Shown here in pieces: positions 51,801 through 63,806 of a stretch of 64,000 bases of DNA. The notes beneath the pieces are model-generated. The model did not search any database and had not been told where the DNA came from. It saw only the letters and a list, made by a program, of their open reading frames with translations. This DNA is from Syngnathus acus (lineage: Eukaryota > Chordata > Actinopteri > Syngnathiformes > Syngnathidae): contig NC_051102.1 of the NCBI RefSeq assembly GCF_901709675.1, positions 2,835,912 to 2,899,911 of the forward strand, in the 5' to 3' direction. Numbering within the stretch: position 1 is the stretch's first letter; every line of letters starts with the position of its first letter. A program made the position numbers and the translations under genes.

Positions 51801-52016
51801 TGTGTCATGGATTAGTCTGTTACACATTTAGGTGTGTTTTGTTGTTATTGATTTTATTATCTCAGGTTTGGCTTTGTGGAGTATGAAAATGAAGAAATGT
51901 GTGCAGCTGCCAAACAGGCCATGGAGGACAGTGAGATCAATGGGACCAAAGTCAGCGTGTGTTATGCAAGATCCAAATCTAATAAGGTGGGCGGGGCACC
52001 AGCAGACGGGGAGTAA
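48899..52016 (+). CDS. Nucleolin-like protein, four RRM domains
   Basis: An RNA-binding protein of the nucleolin type, expected in the nucleolus. Twelve exons join in frame to 436 residues: 48899-48907, 49481-49547, 49810-49857, 50032-50103, 50173-50296, 50385-50548, 50711-50837, 50928-51085, 51170-51299, 51398-51531, 51664-51790, 51866-52016. A basic, TPSK-like N-terminus with KRKAESTGE and PPKKTK precedes four RRMs: CVFVGNL with KHAFMDL; CLFLKNV with GIAFLEF; KLFVSNL with GYAFVEF; KLFVSKL with RFGFVEY. The start, MAKGTTTKK, is like nucleolin. The long acidic tracts of nucleolin are absent and the protein ends KVGGAPADGE with no RGG tail (human nucleolin is about 710 residues). The final AAGGTGGG could instead be a donor leading to an unseen C-terminal exon. 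Exon 3's acceptor (GTGAAG, AG at 49808-49809) is weak and is chosen by phase. A paralogue of ncl is my best reading. Confidence 0.75.
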
Positions 52017-53640
52017 AAAGAACAGGTGTACATTGTGTGTATGTATACATTTGGGTTATCGTTGTTTTTCAGGGAAGTTTATGCATATGTTGTTTCTCTT
52101 GTCACTGATGAAATTTTGAAACTGGTTTGTAAATTTTAGTTGAAATTTTCTGTCAGGACAAGAATTTGGAGCTGCCAGGATGCTATGTGATGTTAAAGGC
52201 GTGAAATTTGAATCTCTACATATCATAATACAATAGTTTTTGTGTCTACTGTTTTTATTTGGATTGTATTCCAGGCTAAATTATCTTGCAACGTCTATAT
52301 TTTACAAATTGTGCACTGTTACTGTTGTAATTGTATATAATTGATTCTGAGCAGTGTTATTTTTAACATGGAAGAATAATTGTTTAGGGATCCGTGACAG
52401 CACCCTCATCCCCATCCTCACCTAGTGGTAATACATCTTTTTTTTCTGTATCAAACAAATTAAAATGAATAAAATTGTTAGCAAGTATGTGCAGCAATTT
52501 CTAAGCAAGTGGATTCTGGAGATTCTCCAAATATATTTTTATGTTGGGGAGTTATCCTGGATGAACTTAAATATATTTTGAAAAGCAAATATTGTCTTGT
52601 TTTTGTATACATTGTATTTTCATTAAAGATTCCTACACCACCACTGATTAATCGTAATACTGTAATCTTAACTGTTTTGCTCACTCCCTTCTGAATGGGC
52701 CGGTTGCGCCAGTGTGTGTTTTGGTCATGTCTCTCCAGAAAAGCTGCAGGCAGAATAACGGACGGAGAACATTAGCAAACATTAACAGACCTGTGGACTT
52801 GGGCATTTGATGTGATTACACCAAGTGGAGCACATATATTGGTGAGTTTTGCCTGAGAATTATTGCTCTTTGAATCAACTTTCACATGAGTTTATGGACT
52901 TGACCTCCAGTTGTTATGTTTTTCATTCATTCTAAAAATAATTATAATCAGTTGCAAAACCTGGTCAGTGTGATGATGGGTCTACAAATCGAAAGTGTTG
53001 ATTCTTAAAATAGTAACATCAAAATCTCCAAAATAAATGGTGTGGTTTGCATGTTTTGTTTGTCATACCAAAAAGGTTTTATCTTGCCAGTTTTATATTT
53101 TCAGCAGAAATCTTTTGACTTCTCAGTGAGATTTATAATGTAAAACCAACGTGTTTGTTTTCCAGTCAGTAAAGTAATTATTCACAAAGATGATTTGAAT
53201 GCATAATAAACTAATTTACTAAACTAATTTAATTTGGTTACTGCCTCCAAGGAATTAAAGTTGAATTGATATTCTTTGGCAGCGTGAATGCAAGTAAGTG
53301 TCACTGAGTTAGTTGTTGCTCTTCTACTTGGAATTTGTGGACTTTGTTTTTCCCCCACTGTAAACTTCCTGATGAACTTTATGCCCTCATGCAATAGTCA
53401 ATCCACTCTTTCCTTTATTTTGACCTCCAGTCTGTAATTAGTGTTTGTGTGTATTTTCTACCGTCAACTAAAACATCAAGAGCCAAAATGTTCAATGTAA
53501 AATAAAAGAGGCCACAATATTTGAATAATTCCGTCAGAATGACATTAACATTTTTTTTACTTTGAGATGAAAATGTGCAGAATGTGTGTCACATTTATGT
53601 AATAATTCTCTTTGTGTTTTATAGTGTGTTTTTTGTCAAT
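52017..53640 (+). other. Nucleolin-like 3' end and ATP13A3-like upstream region
   Basis: AATAAA at 52468-52473 probably ends the nucleolin-like transcript. A possible untranslated first exon of the ATP13A3-like gene ends at about 52841 before GTGAGTTTTG (sequence CACATATATTG|GTGAG), but no acceptor-to-coding link can be shown. The remainder is AT-rich spacer. Confidence 0.4.
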
Positions 53641-56600
53641 ATGAAAAGCAGCGAAGAGAAACTCATCAATCAGGGTGTGGATGATGAGATGGTAATAATC
53701 CCTTTCTTTTTATTTGACATGCTAAAATATTAAATGTATTATTAAAATATTAAATTTATTATTTGCTACATTTATTGAGATAAATCAATTACGTGGCCCT
53801 AAAAGGAATCCCTGAGGGACTCCAAAAATCGAAAATGACTGCTCACGATCCTTTCAAATGGTCCCTGCAGGAGGTGTTTGGGTACCGGCCCTGCCTGTGG
53901 AAGATGATCCTGGTGGGTGTCGGTGCAGTTTGCTCTGGTGGTCTCCTCCTGCTGCTGCTCTACTGGTTGCCCCAATGGGGCGTCAAAGCGACCTACACAA
54001 AGTCCTCACTGAGGGAGGCACAAATACTTCTGCTCAGGACTACGGTATGGGGCGTCCCTAACTCTGAAAGTGCCTGTGCGTGAGAAAGAAAACTAGAATG
54101 AGACATGGTGCTCTTTCTTCCTTTAATCCAAATAAATGTGTGACTTGGAGGCTAAGTCAAATAATGCAAATCTGTTTTAATTCGCAGGACAAATTCAAAC
54201 AGTGGATTTGTGTCAAAGTACATGTGATGATGGCGGCAGGGAAGACCCCCTTTGATCATTTCAATCAGCAGTCAACAAATCACCCGCTGAATGGAGATGA
54301 CCATCAAGGTCCCAAGACTGAACATGAGGAACAAATACGGAAGCTCATCCCTAGCGAGTCTGTCAAGGTACTGTAAAATGAAGTTTGAAACAAGATGACA
54401 TATTTGACAGAAAGAAAATGATCATGTGACTTTTTACACTTTGTATGTTTTTAAGTATATGAAGCCAACTACATTACTGACGGCCCCCCTCTCTTCAGTC
54501 CACTACTTTACCCACAACAGCATCAAATACTACTGGAATGAAGGGACACAGAACTTTGAACCATTTAAGTCCGGGTCCTTAAACAATGTACCGTATTTTC
54601 CGGATTATAAGGCGCACCTAAAAACCTAAAATTTTCTCAAAAGCCGACAGAGCGCCTTATAGTCCGGTGCGCCTTATATATGGACCAAATTCCTAAATTT
54701 AAACTGGCCCGAAGCAATGTGTCATGAAATCAATCATAAGTGAAGACTATGAATCATGAATCAAAAAGGCTATGGATCATTATTTTGTGATTATAAAGTA
54801 ATTTGTTGCGTCTGAAGTTGAAATATAAAAGATAAAATGGAGAATGATTTCATTTGGATTAAAAATCTGACATGATGCATTGCATCGGTGCGCCTTATAG
54901 TCCGGTGCGCCTTATATAAGGACAACGTTTTAAAATGGGCCATTCATTGAAGCGCCTTATAGTCCGGTGCGCCTTGTAGTCCAGAAAATACGGTAATTAT
55001 TTTTATTCTGTAGAATGTCAGCGGAAATAAATGTTGGGGGTTATTTTAGTGGCTTAGAGGACATCAAGGTGAGCTGTGCAGCTATACACAGGGACCACAG
55101 CTCTGGACTCCCGAAAACACAACAGCACTACAGGTACCACAATTTCAATTTTAAAATCGTTTAGCAGGTCCATGATGCACATTTCATGACTGGGAATATT
55201 CATTGTCAATAGAGCTTTGTTTTTCGGCAAGAACGAGATTGACGTACGCGTGCCATCTTTGTTAAAAATCTTTGTAAAAGAGGTAAGTGTTTGGTTTGAG
55301 GAAAATTATTGTTTGTTTAGCTTCCTAATCATTTTTTTCTTCTTCTTTCAAGGTTCTGAATCCATTTTACGTCTTCCAGCTCTTTGCTCTTATTCTGTGG
55401 TCCACTCAAGACTCCTACGATTATGCTGCGGCCATGGCATTAATTTTTTTATTTGCAATCGCTTTATCTCTGTACACCATTCGAAAGGTGAGCGAAGACC
55501 AATCTGAGGAAATATTCATGTGCCGATACATTTGAGTTTAACTTGTCTCGAGTCTTATTGAATTTGAAAACCATTGGAACAAGCATGTGATCCTTTCTCA
55601 CCGGTTGTCTGTTCTCATTCTAGCAACACGTTAGGCTGCATGACATGGTGGTGGAACACAGCATGGTGAGAGTGTCTGTGTGCAGAGGAAAAAAAGGCAC
55701 GCTTTCTGATCAGGAAGTGGAATCTGAAATGCATACAGTACACGCACAAATATTCATGTGCATACTCTCCCACACCCATAAATATGTGCACTGCATATTT
55801 TAAATCTTTCATATCAGTGCTTTAATAATTTCCTGCTGTGGATGAGTGTATAGTAAGCATCGCCATGTTTTTGCCATTAATTGCCATTCTCCCCCACCCC
55901 ATCTCATAGCCTTTGAGCAAATCATGTCGACTGAGCTCGTGCCTGGTGATGTCATCGCTATTCCGACCAATGGGATGATCATGCCATGTGACGCCGTGCT
56001 TCTCTGTGGCACCTGCACAGTAAACGAGAGCATGTTGACAGGTTGACCTTTCTTTTTCTTTTCTTTTTTTTTTTTTAATACTTTTTTTAGTTTTATTTAT
56101 TTATTTTAATTTTATTGTGTTTCTTTGTATTTATTTAACTGTATTTATTGAACTGGCAAAAGTGAAACAAAATGAAAAAAATAATAATTCCACTTTATGT
56201 ACAAAGGACTGGCACTATTTTGGGCGGGGGGCCGCAAATAGCAAAACTCCACTCGTTATGATTGCCATAAAAAGGGGAAAAATGTGAACAAGCCTGGTAA
56301 GTAAGTCTTTCTGTGTTGGGATCCACAGGAGAGAGCGTACCTGTTATGAAGACCAGTTTACCAGGTTTTGGCAAGGAGGCAAACAAGATTTATAATTCAG
56401 AGGAACACAAGCGACATGCCCTCTTCTGTGGCTCACATGTGATCCAAAGTCATTTCTATGCTGATGAGCCGGTGAAGGCGGTCGTGGTCAGAACCGGTGC
56501 GGTCTGATGCTGAAATGTGGTGAAAATGTAGTCTCCCGCTGTTTTGTGCATCATTCTACCTTACATGATCCGACAGGCTTCAGTACAGAAAAGGGTCAGC

Positions 56601-59600
56601 TTGTGCGTTCCATTCTCTACCCGAAACCCACCGACTTCAAACTGCACCGTGATGCAACACATTTCCTGATGTGTATGGCGGGCTTGGCAATGATTGGCTT
56701 CATCTACACCATCACTATCGATGTCCTAAATGAGGTGTCGTATCTAAAAATAGTCCAGTTATTCCGTCTATATGTCCTATTCAAATATTCATCCCGTCCA
56801 GGTTCATATTCAGGGCATCATCTTCGACACTCTGAATATCGTTATTATCGCTGTGCCCCCGATCTTACCCGTGGCCTTGTCTGCTGGTATTGGGCACGCA
56901 CAGAGACGCTTGAAGCGCGTCGGCATCTTTTGTCTCAGTCCGCAAAGGATCAACATATGTGGTCAGCTGAACCTGGTCTGCTTTGACAAGGTGGATGTCA
57001 CCCACAGGCTTTCAGATTTGCTGACATATTTGCCTTACATAACACTTTTGTGTCTGTACTTTAGACTGGAACTCTTACTGAGGATAGTTTGGACTTGTGG
57101 GGTATTCAGAGAGCTGAAAATGGAAGGTAAGTAAGAAAGACTTTTTTTCTCTTGACATATTAGTTTCTTGATGCCGCAACTCGTTCAGGATAAAATGAGT
57201 CTTACCGCACAACTGAAAATTTCGACGACAAAATATCAAGAAATGTTTTGCGCATTTTGTCCTTCTAAGTTCTCCTATGAGCATCCTTATAGTCCTCTTG
57301 TCCCACACAGTTTTCTACCTCCAGACACCGACGTGTCAACAAAGAATCTGCTCAACACTTGTTTTGCTGCCTGCATGGCAACATGCCACTCACTGACCAC
57401 CATAGAGGGCAAACTCTTTGGCGACCCTTTGGACCTCAAAGTGTTCAGTGCCACAGGCTCGGTAAAGAACACTGATTGTTTACGCATTCAAGCCTGCCGT
57501 GGAAACTCCGTTGCCGCAGCCATATTTATTTTGAAAAGCTACATCATATATTGTTTTTTTCAGATTCTCGATGACGCCAGAGAGGAACATATTGCCCTTT
57601 ACAAAATCAATATTTCCACTGTTGTGCAACTTCCGCAGCAGGTAATCCATAAATCAATTCAGTGATTGATGTTATCCTGTATGGCTCTTCTTAAATGTAA
57701 TATATTAACATTCAACTTTCAGTCCGGTGAATTTGGCATTGTGCGCCAGTTCCCCTTCTCCTCAGCATCGCAGAGGATGAGTGTGGTGGTCCGGCAGCTG
57801 GGACAAAAACACTTGGATGTCTACCTAAAAGGAGCACCAGAGACTGTGGCTGACCTTTGCAGACCAGACACAGGTCAAACACGTGTGTGTGTGCCGAACA
57901 GTGGCCATAAAATACACTCGAATCAATTTAAATTGACCATCTCTAAACATCTGAATGCACATTTCCAAGTAAATGTCCGGATCAGACAATCAACGCTTTT
58001 GTGTCTGAAAGCCACTTTTTGTGTATTTCACTTGTCATTAAAACAATTAATATGCTGAGCTCACAAATGACAGACAGGCCTGCTGTGCTTGTGTTTGTCT
58101 CCGCAGTCCCACAGAGTTTCAAAGAGACTTTGGAGTCTTACACCCGGCAGGGGTTTAGGGTTATCGCCCTGGCACACCTTCAACTGGAGTCCGAACTCTC
58201 CTTGCCACAAATCCATAGCCTCAGCCGGTATGTATTCATGCTTATGTCGAATTTATGGGTGAATACACAAACATTCCATTAGAGTGTCTTTGAACACATC
58301 TTATTTTCAAATGATACTTGTAGTCAACAACAAGTCCAAACACTCTTGGCACAAAGTTTACACTCACCGCAGCCATTGTTGTATTCCTCCATCACGGCAC
58401 AATCACAGGAACATCCCACCCCAGAATACAAAGATGTTATTTATTTACTTTAAAAATCCTTGCTCTTCATGCTCTAAGCTTCACTCTGATCTTGGTGACT
58501 GTTGTTTTTTTATTTTCTCCTCCACATACATTTAGTTTCAATCTGTTAGATGATCACAATAAATGCAACCAGACATCTCGACAAAATCCACACCTCAGGG
58601 AGAGGTTAAGTTTAACCAACTACGTTGGTAGTGAACGTTATAGAGTGTCGATCTTCACCGCATGTAAAAAATGCAAATTGAGTCATTTATTTAGTTTTTT
58701 TTAAAATGAGTTCGAAATTATGAAATAATGATATTAAACTGTTTTGGGATCACGTGTTTGTGGTTGAGTTGGTTTTACCTACCCATATAAGCAATTATAG
58801 ACATTTAGAAGAGGTGCATTATGAATTACTCACTTTTCTGCCATGTCTTTTTCCCTTTGCATTAATTTTGGTCCCTCAACAGAGAGCAGATAGAAACCGA
58901 CATGGACTTCCTTGGTTTGATCATCATGCAGAACAAAACCAAAGAACAGACTAACGGTGTTTTGCTTGATTTAAGACAAGCCAACATTCGAACTTTAATG
59001 GTGACAGGTAAAAGCTGTATCTTGCATATTGTTAGGCTGCCAGTGTTTGAAGTTCACATATTTGCCATCACATTTGTGTGCCGTTAGGTGACAACTTGTT
59101 GACTGCAATATCTGTGGCTCGAGACTGCGGGATGATTCAAGCCCATGAGAAAGTTATTATTGCAGATGCTGTGCCTCCGAATGATCAAAACCCTGCTAGT
59201 ATTATGTGGCGCTACCCGGCGAATCCTGTTCTGAACAATGATCAAGTAAGACAGGCACTAAGAACCGTGTAAATATATATATAAAAATATAGTCTTTAAA
59301 TTCTTCAGAAAACGCTTCTTTATTCAGATTCATTATATGTTCCCTTCTGGGATGAGTCGAAATTAAAAAAAAAAAAATCTGAGAAAAATTAGAAAATGTG
59401 TAATTGTCCAAAGATATTTTATGGTGGAACGAGCCCTCCACTGCATTGTAGTTTTTATGTATTGCATGCTCTGGCTTTTGCCCCCAACTCTTTTTATTGA
59501 AAGTGAAGGAATATTCCAAATACATCACCAGATTAATGTGACAATGGTTTTGAATAATTGTTGGAAACAACACATTTGGATCAAACCTGTGTGTGATCTC

Positions 59601-62600
59601 CTGTTGCGTACTCCATTCAGATGTCTACAATCAGCTTTGCTGGTGAGGGATTACATTGTGAGAAGAACACAGGTTATCACTTTGCATTGAGTGGCCAAGC
59701 CTTCGCTGTCATCTCTGAGCACTTTCCACAACTTCTTCAGAAGGTATTAAGATACATTTGGCTTGTTTAGTTTTCAATGTTATGGTTTTCACATTGACTG
59801 GATGCTGGACTTTGTTTCTTTCCATGGGGGTGCTTCAGATTCTCCTGAGAGCCACTGTGTTTGCCCGAATGGCTCCAGATCAGAAGACCCAGCTGGTGCA
59901 AGCCCTGCAGAACATTGAGTCAGCTTGATTTGTAATTCTTATCAATTACCAAATTTATTTTCATAGCGTTCCATTCTGCATCATATTTTTTACTTTACAG
60001 TTACATTGTTGGGATGTGTGGAGATGGTGCTAATGACTGTGGGGTGAGTATGCAAAAACTGATCGGACATCCCAGGCTTTGGGCTAAAGTTTCTCTCTTT
60101 TGCAGGCCTTGAAGAAAGCACACAGTGGGATCTCCCTCTCTGAGCTGGAGGCCTCAGCAGCTTCCCCCTTTACCTCCACCGTTCCGAACATCTCTTGTGT
60201 GCCTAACCTCATCAGGTTTTGTTTTTGCCTGTCTCATCCAATTTTGTAATTTTCTTACAAAAAGAACGCAGCCGGAGACATCTATGTATGATAGCTTCAC
60301 GGTAGACAATTTTTCAAAAGTAATTATTTTCCCCTCACTGTCCACAGGGAAGGCCGCGCCGCTCTTGTCACATCTTTCTGTGTGTTCAAATACATGGCCC
60401 TCTTCACCATCATCTTGTTCTGCAGCACAACTCTGCTCTACTCGGTAATTATTCTGCCTCATTTGTAGACGTGGTGATGCATTTGTTCTATAATTCATAT
60501 AACAGGGAAATAGAACTCAAATTATGAATGCTCTGCTATGATGCATATTTGTGGGATTTTTTTTTTTTAATAACAAACAGGAAAGAAATTATTGCAAGTG
60601 TCATTTTTGGTTATTATTTCCAATGATTTAAAACCAGAAATTTGTACATGCTGTGTGTCTGATGTGTCTTCTCCAGGTTCTTACAAACTTTGGATTCTAC
60701 CAGTTTTTATTTATTGACATTGGCGTCACTATCTTTGTTGTCTTTACAAGTGAGTAACAAGCATTCCATTATATATAGTATATATATACATATATATTTT
60801 TTTTTATTCTAATCTTTGAAATCCATTTATTAGGTGTGCAAGATGATCTAGTCTTGAAATGAGCAGAATGGTCTCGCATAATGAGGCACAATCATTTGAC
60901 ACAAGAGTGCTGAATTTAATGCATAATGCATAATTTTCCAACGGGTTTGTTTTGATATGTAGTGAGCCTAAACCCAGCGTGGAAGAAGTTGGTGAAGCAA
61001 ACCCCTGAAACCAGCCTGATTTCCTGCTCAGTGCTCTACTCGCTTATTTCTCAGATCTTCAACTGCCTACTGTTCCAGCTTGTGGCTTTTTTTTTAGTGC
61101 AACATCAGAGTTGGTATGAGCCGCCCAAGTCAATGTGAGTAATGTCTCCTATGAGAATTACCAAAAAAAGAAATGAATCACTTGAACTACAAATGCAATT
61201 TGTGCTGTAATTGCTACTGTATACAGTCAATTTTGTGTCAGCATTTTTGATGCCAGTAAGGCGATAATATAAATTATTTTTCTAATAACCCCCATCTTTT
61301 AATACTACCCTGGATCAACCAACTTATGACTTGTACAGTATTTTCTGTTTTATAATTTTGTATTTTAGTATAGAAGATCAAACTGCAAAAATTAAAAGTA
61401 AATAAAAATGAAAATAAAAACAAAATATTTTTTTTTATAATTGAACACATTTAGGACCGCCCCCTCATTTGAATAACATTTCTTCCGCATTGCAGGATGA
61501 AAATTGCCAGAATAAAAAAATAAATAATTAAAAGGGAAAAAATATCATTGAAAAATTTAATAAAAAAAATGATACAAGTAAAAACTAAAATTAAAAATAA
61601 AATTAAAAAAAGATTTAAAAATGAAAATGTGGAAATAAAAAAAAAATCATTTACCGTAATTTTCGGACTATAAGTCGCACCGGAGTATAAGTCGCACCAG
61701 CCATAAAATGCCCAAAAAAGTGAAAAAAACCCATATATATGTATATAAATCGCTCCTGAGTATAAGTCGCCCCCCCCCCCAAACTATGAAAAAAAACCGC
61801 GACTTATAGTCCGAAAATTACGGTAAATACAATTCAACATCAAGTAATTTATATTATAATTTATGTTTTCAATTATATTTTTTCAAATATTTCATATTTT
61901 TTTATTTACACATTTTGCATTCTGGCTGTTTCATTCGAAATAAGAAAAGCTATCATGAAAACATACTTGCACACATTCTTTCTTATTTTCTATATTAGAT
62001 GCGATTAACAAACTCTGTCTCTCCACAGCCACGATCCCTTCTCCAAGTATGACCCAAACGAACTGTCCAACCTCAGTGTAACGCCACCACCTAAAGAATT
62101 GTACGGTGTAAATTACTTGTATGCTGACGTCAGGAACTTTGAAAACACCTCCATCTTCTACGTTTCTGCCTTCCAGTACTTGACTGTAGCAATCACCTTC
62201 TGCAAGGGAAAACCTTTTAGACAACCATCCTATAAAAACTGTAAGACAAAAGCAAATAATTTCTTAGTCAGATATGTGGATTTATAACCAGCATATTTCC
62301 TTGTAAATAGTTTAAAATGAATCACAGTTATTAATGTTTCATTCACATTTTTTGTACTTTTTTTTTTCTATTTTCAGGGGCTTTTATGCTGTCTGTCTTT
62401 ACACAGTATGCTTTTTTCCTGTTCGTCTTGCTTCATCCCATTCCTGCTATTGACGATGTGTTTCAGGTAAATTCAGATGAACCCGTTGTGTTGATTTATT
62501 TAGAATTTTTATTTGTGGTTAGCATCTCGATTGCAAAAAGCCCGTCAGCATAACATGGGTACACCAGTAATTTATTTTAATCCGGACCACAATGTAGATA

Positions 62601-63806
62601 TAAAGGGCGCACACAGTGTTAATTTGTGCCACAAATAACTACAAATTGGCAAACAGTTGGGTAAAAAAATATAGCGCACCCTCTCTTATACTAAGAGGAG
62701 AAAATAAACAGAATGAAGGCAGTATTTGTGTAGGCTGCAGATGAGGTACAATGACATTCTGAAAGCTTCCCATTGCAAAATATTATGGTTACTGATAGAC
62801 ATTTGAAAAAAATATATAGACCTTTAAGTGTATTGCAGTGTCTATCAAAGGTGGGCCCCTTTTGGTTGTATACATAGACCTCCATGTTTTTTTTTTAATT
62901 CAAATATAACTCCTCACGTTAGCAGTTTGTGCAGATGTACTTTTATTTTCTTCGTTTTTTTATTTTAAACCTCGGGCCACATTTTTTTTTCTGTCATGTC
63001 TGATGGCTTTGTACTATCAAACGGATAGATGTGAAATGTATTATTCTAGCAGGTGCACAAAAACTATGTGTATTTGTCTTTCACTCAGATTGCAGATGTT
63101 CCCTACGAATGGCGCATCACGCTGCTCATCATTGCTTTTGTGCATGCTGTTGTGTCTTTCCTACTGGAGGTACGCTCATAAACTCATCTGTTTTCATCAT
63201 AACCAAAATTCAAAAAGTTGTGCTATTGAGCTAAATTTAACTTGACCTCATCTAAACTTTCGAACGTATCCAAGGACATCTATGCATTTCTATATTTTCT
63301 AATTGAATAATAATTCAATTAAAACGTATTGCACCTAAATCAAATTTATACCTAAATGTTAACAGTTATTGATGATTAAATGTAAATGCAAATGTACACG
63401 AGTTAAAAGTTAAATACAACGGAACTGTAATTGGACAGTAATTCTTTCATTTATCACTAGAGGGCACCCATGTACTCTGATGACGTCACCAATGACAAGT
63501 TTCAATGTTTTATTTAATTTCAAGGCACTAGTGTTCCACTGTAATCTGGCTTGTGAGTACAATATAATTTTTACTGACATTTTTTTTTATGTTCTGCCTT
63601 CATGCTGAACCTGACCTCAGATTGTGAATAATCGTTGGGGTTGGGCCTACTTCTCCTGGAACTTCTGTTGGAAAAAACGTCATCCAAAGACTAAATATAA
63701 GTGTCTGGCTCTGAAGCTGAAAGATGAGGCTTTTTGGCCTCCTGCACCCTCCACCATTGCCTATGCCAACAGCACTCTTCACTTGCACACTTCTGTCTCC
63801 CCTTGA
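53641..63806 (+). CDS. atp13a3: ATP13A3-like P5B-type ATPase (polyamine transporter family)
   Basis: P5B ATPases move polyamines across endo-lysosomal membranes. Thirty exons: 53641-53691, 53871-54044, 54188-54367, 54499-54568, 55050-55133, 55213-55282, 55353-55487, 55624-55687, 55910-56041, 56329-56496, 56577-56734, 56802-56990, 57065-57126, 57311-57461, 57564-57641, 57723-57873, 58107-58227, 58883-59007, 59088-59245, 59621-59743, 59839-59918, 60001-60043, 60106-60215, 60348-60444, 60677-60749, 60963-61134, 62029-62240, 62378-62466, 63089-63169, 63621-63806. This totals 3,587 nt, one short of a reading frame, the deficit lying at the exon 3/4 junction. Motifs are present: LTGES, PPILP in TM4, the phosphorylation site DKTGTLTE split by intron 12, KGAPE, VTGDN, MAPDQK and CGDGANDCG. 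Length (about 1,195) matches ATP13A3 (1,226), and [13 protein letters not shown] favours it over A4/A5. Splice anomalies are in findings. Confidence 0.85.
54591..54993. mobile_element. TA-flanked CCGTATTTTCCGG MITE
   Basis: Ends CCGTATTTTCCGGATTATAAGG and CTTGTAGTCCAGAAAATACGG are near-perfect inverted repeats. TA flanks (54589-54590 and 54994-54995). GCGCCTTATAGTCCGGTGCGCC occurs in several direct copies inside, including 54651-54671, 54889-54909 and 54952-54972. It is 403 bp, without a frame. It lies directly behind exon 4 of the ATP13A3-like gene. Confidence 0.85.
61654..61823. mobile_element. TA-flanked CCGTAATTTTCGG MITE, copy 2
   Basis: Same terminal inverted repeats as the copy at 32797; TA flanks at 61652-61653 and 61824-61825. 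Read on the minus strand it matches copy 1 over its whole 170 bp with only a few indels in the G and T runs. It lies in intron 26 of the ATP13A3-like gene, after an A-rich stretch. Confidence 0.9.

Noticed and set aside
53641-63806. Calling the ATP13A3-like gene a pseudogene
   Set aside because: All catalytic motifs and 28 of 30 exons are open and properly spliced; two suspect junctions could be sequence error or alternative splicing.
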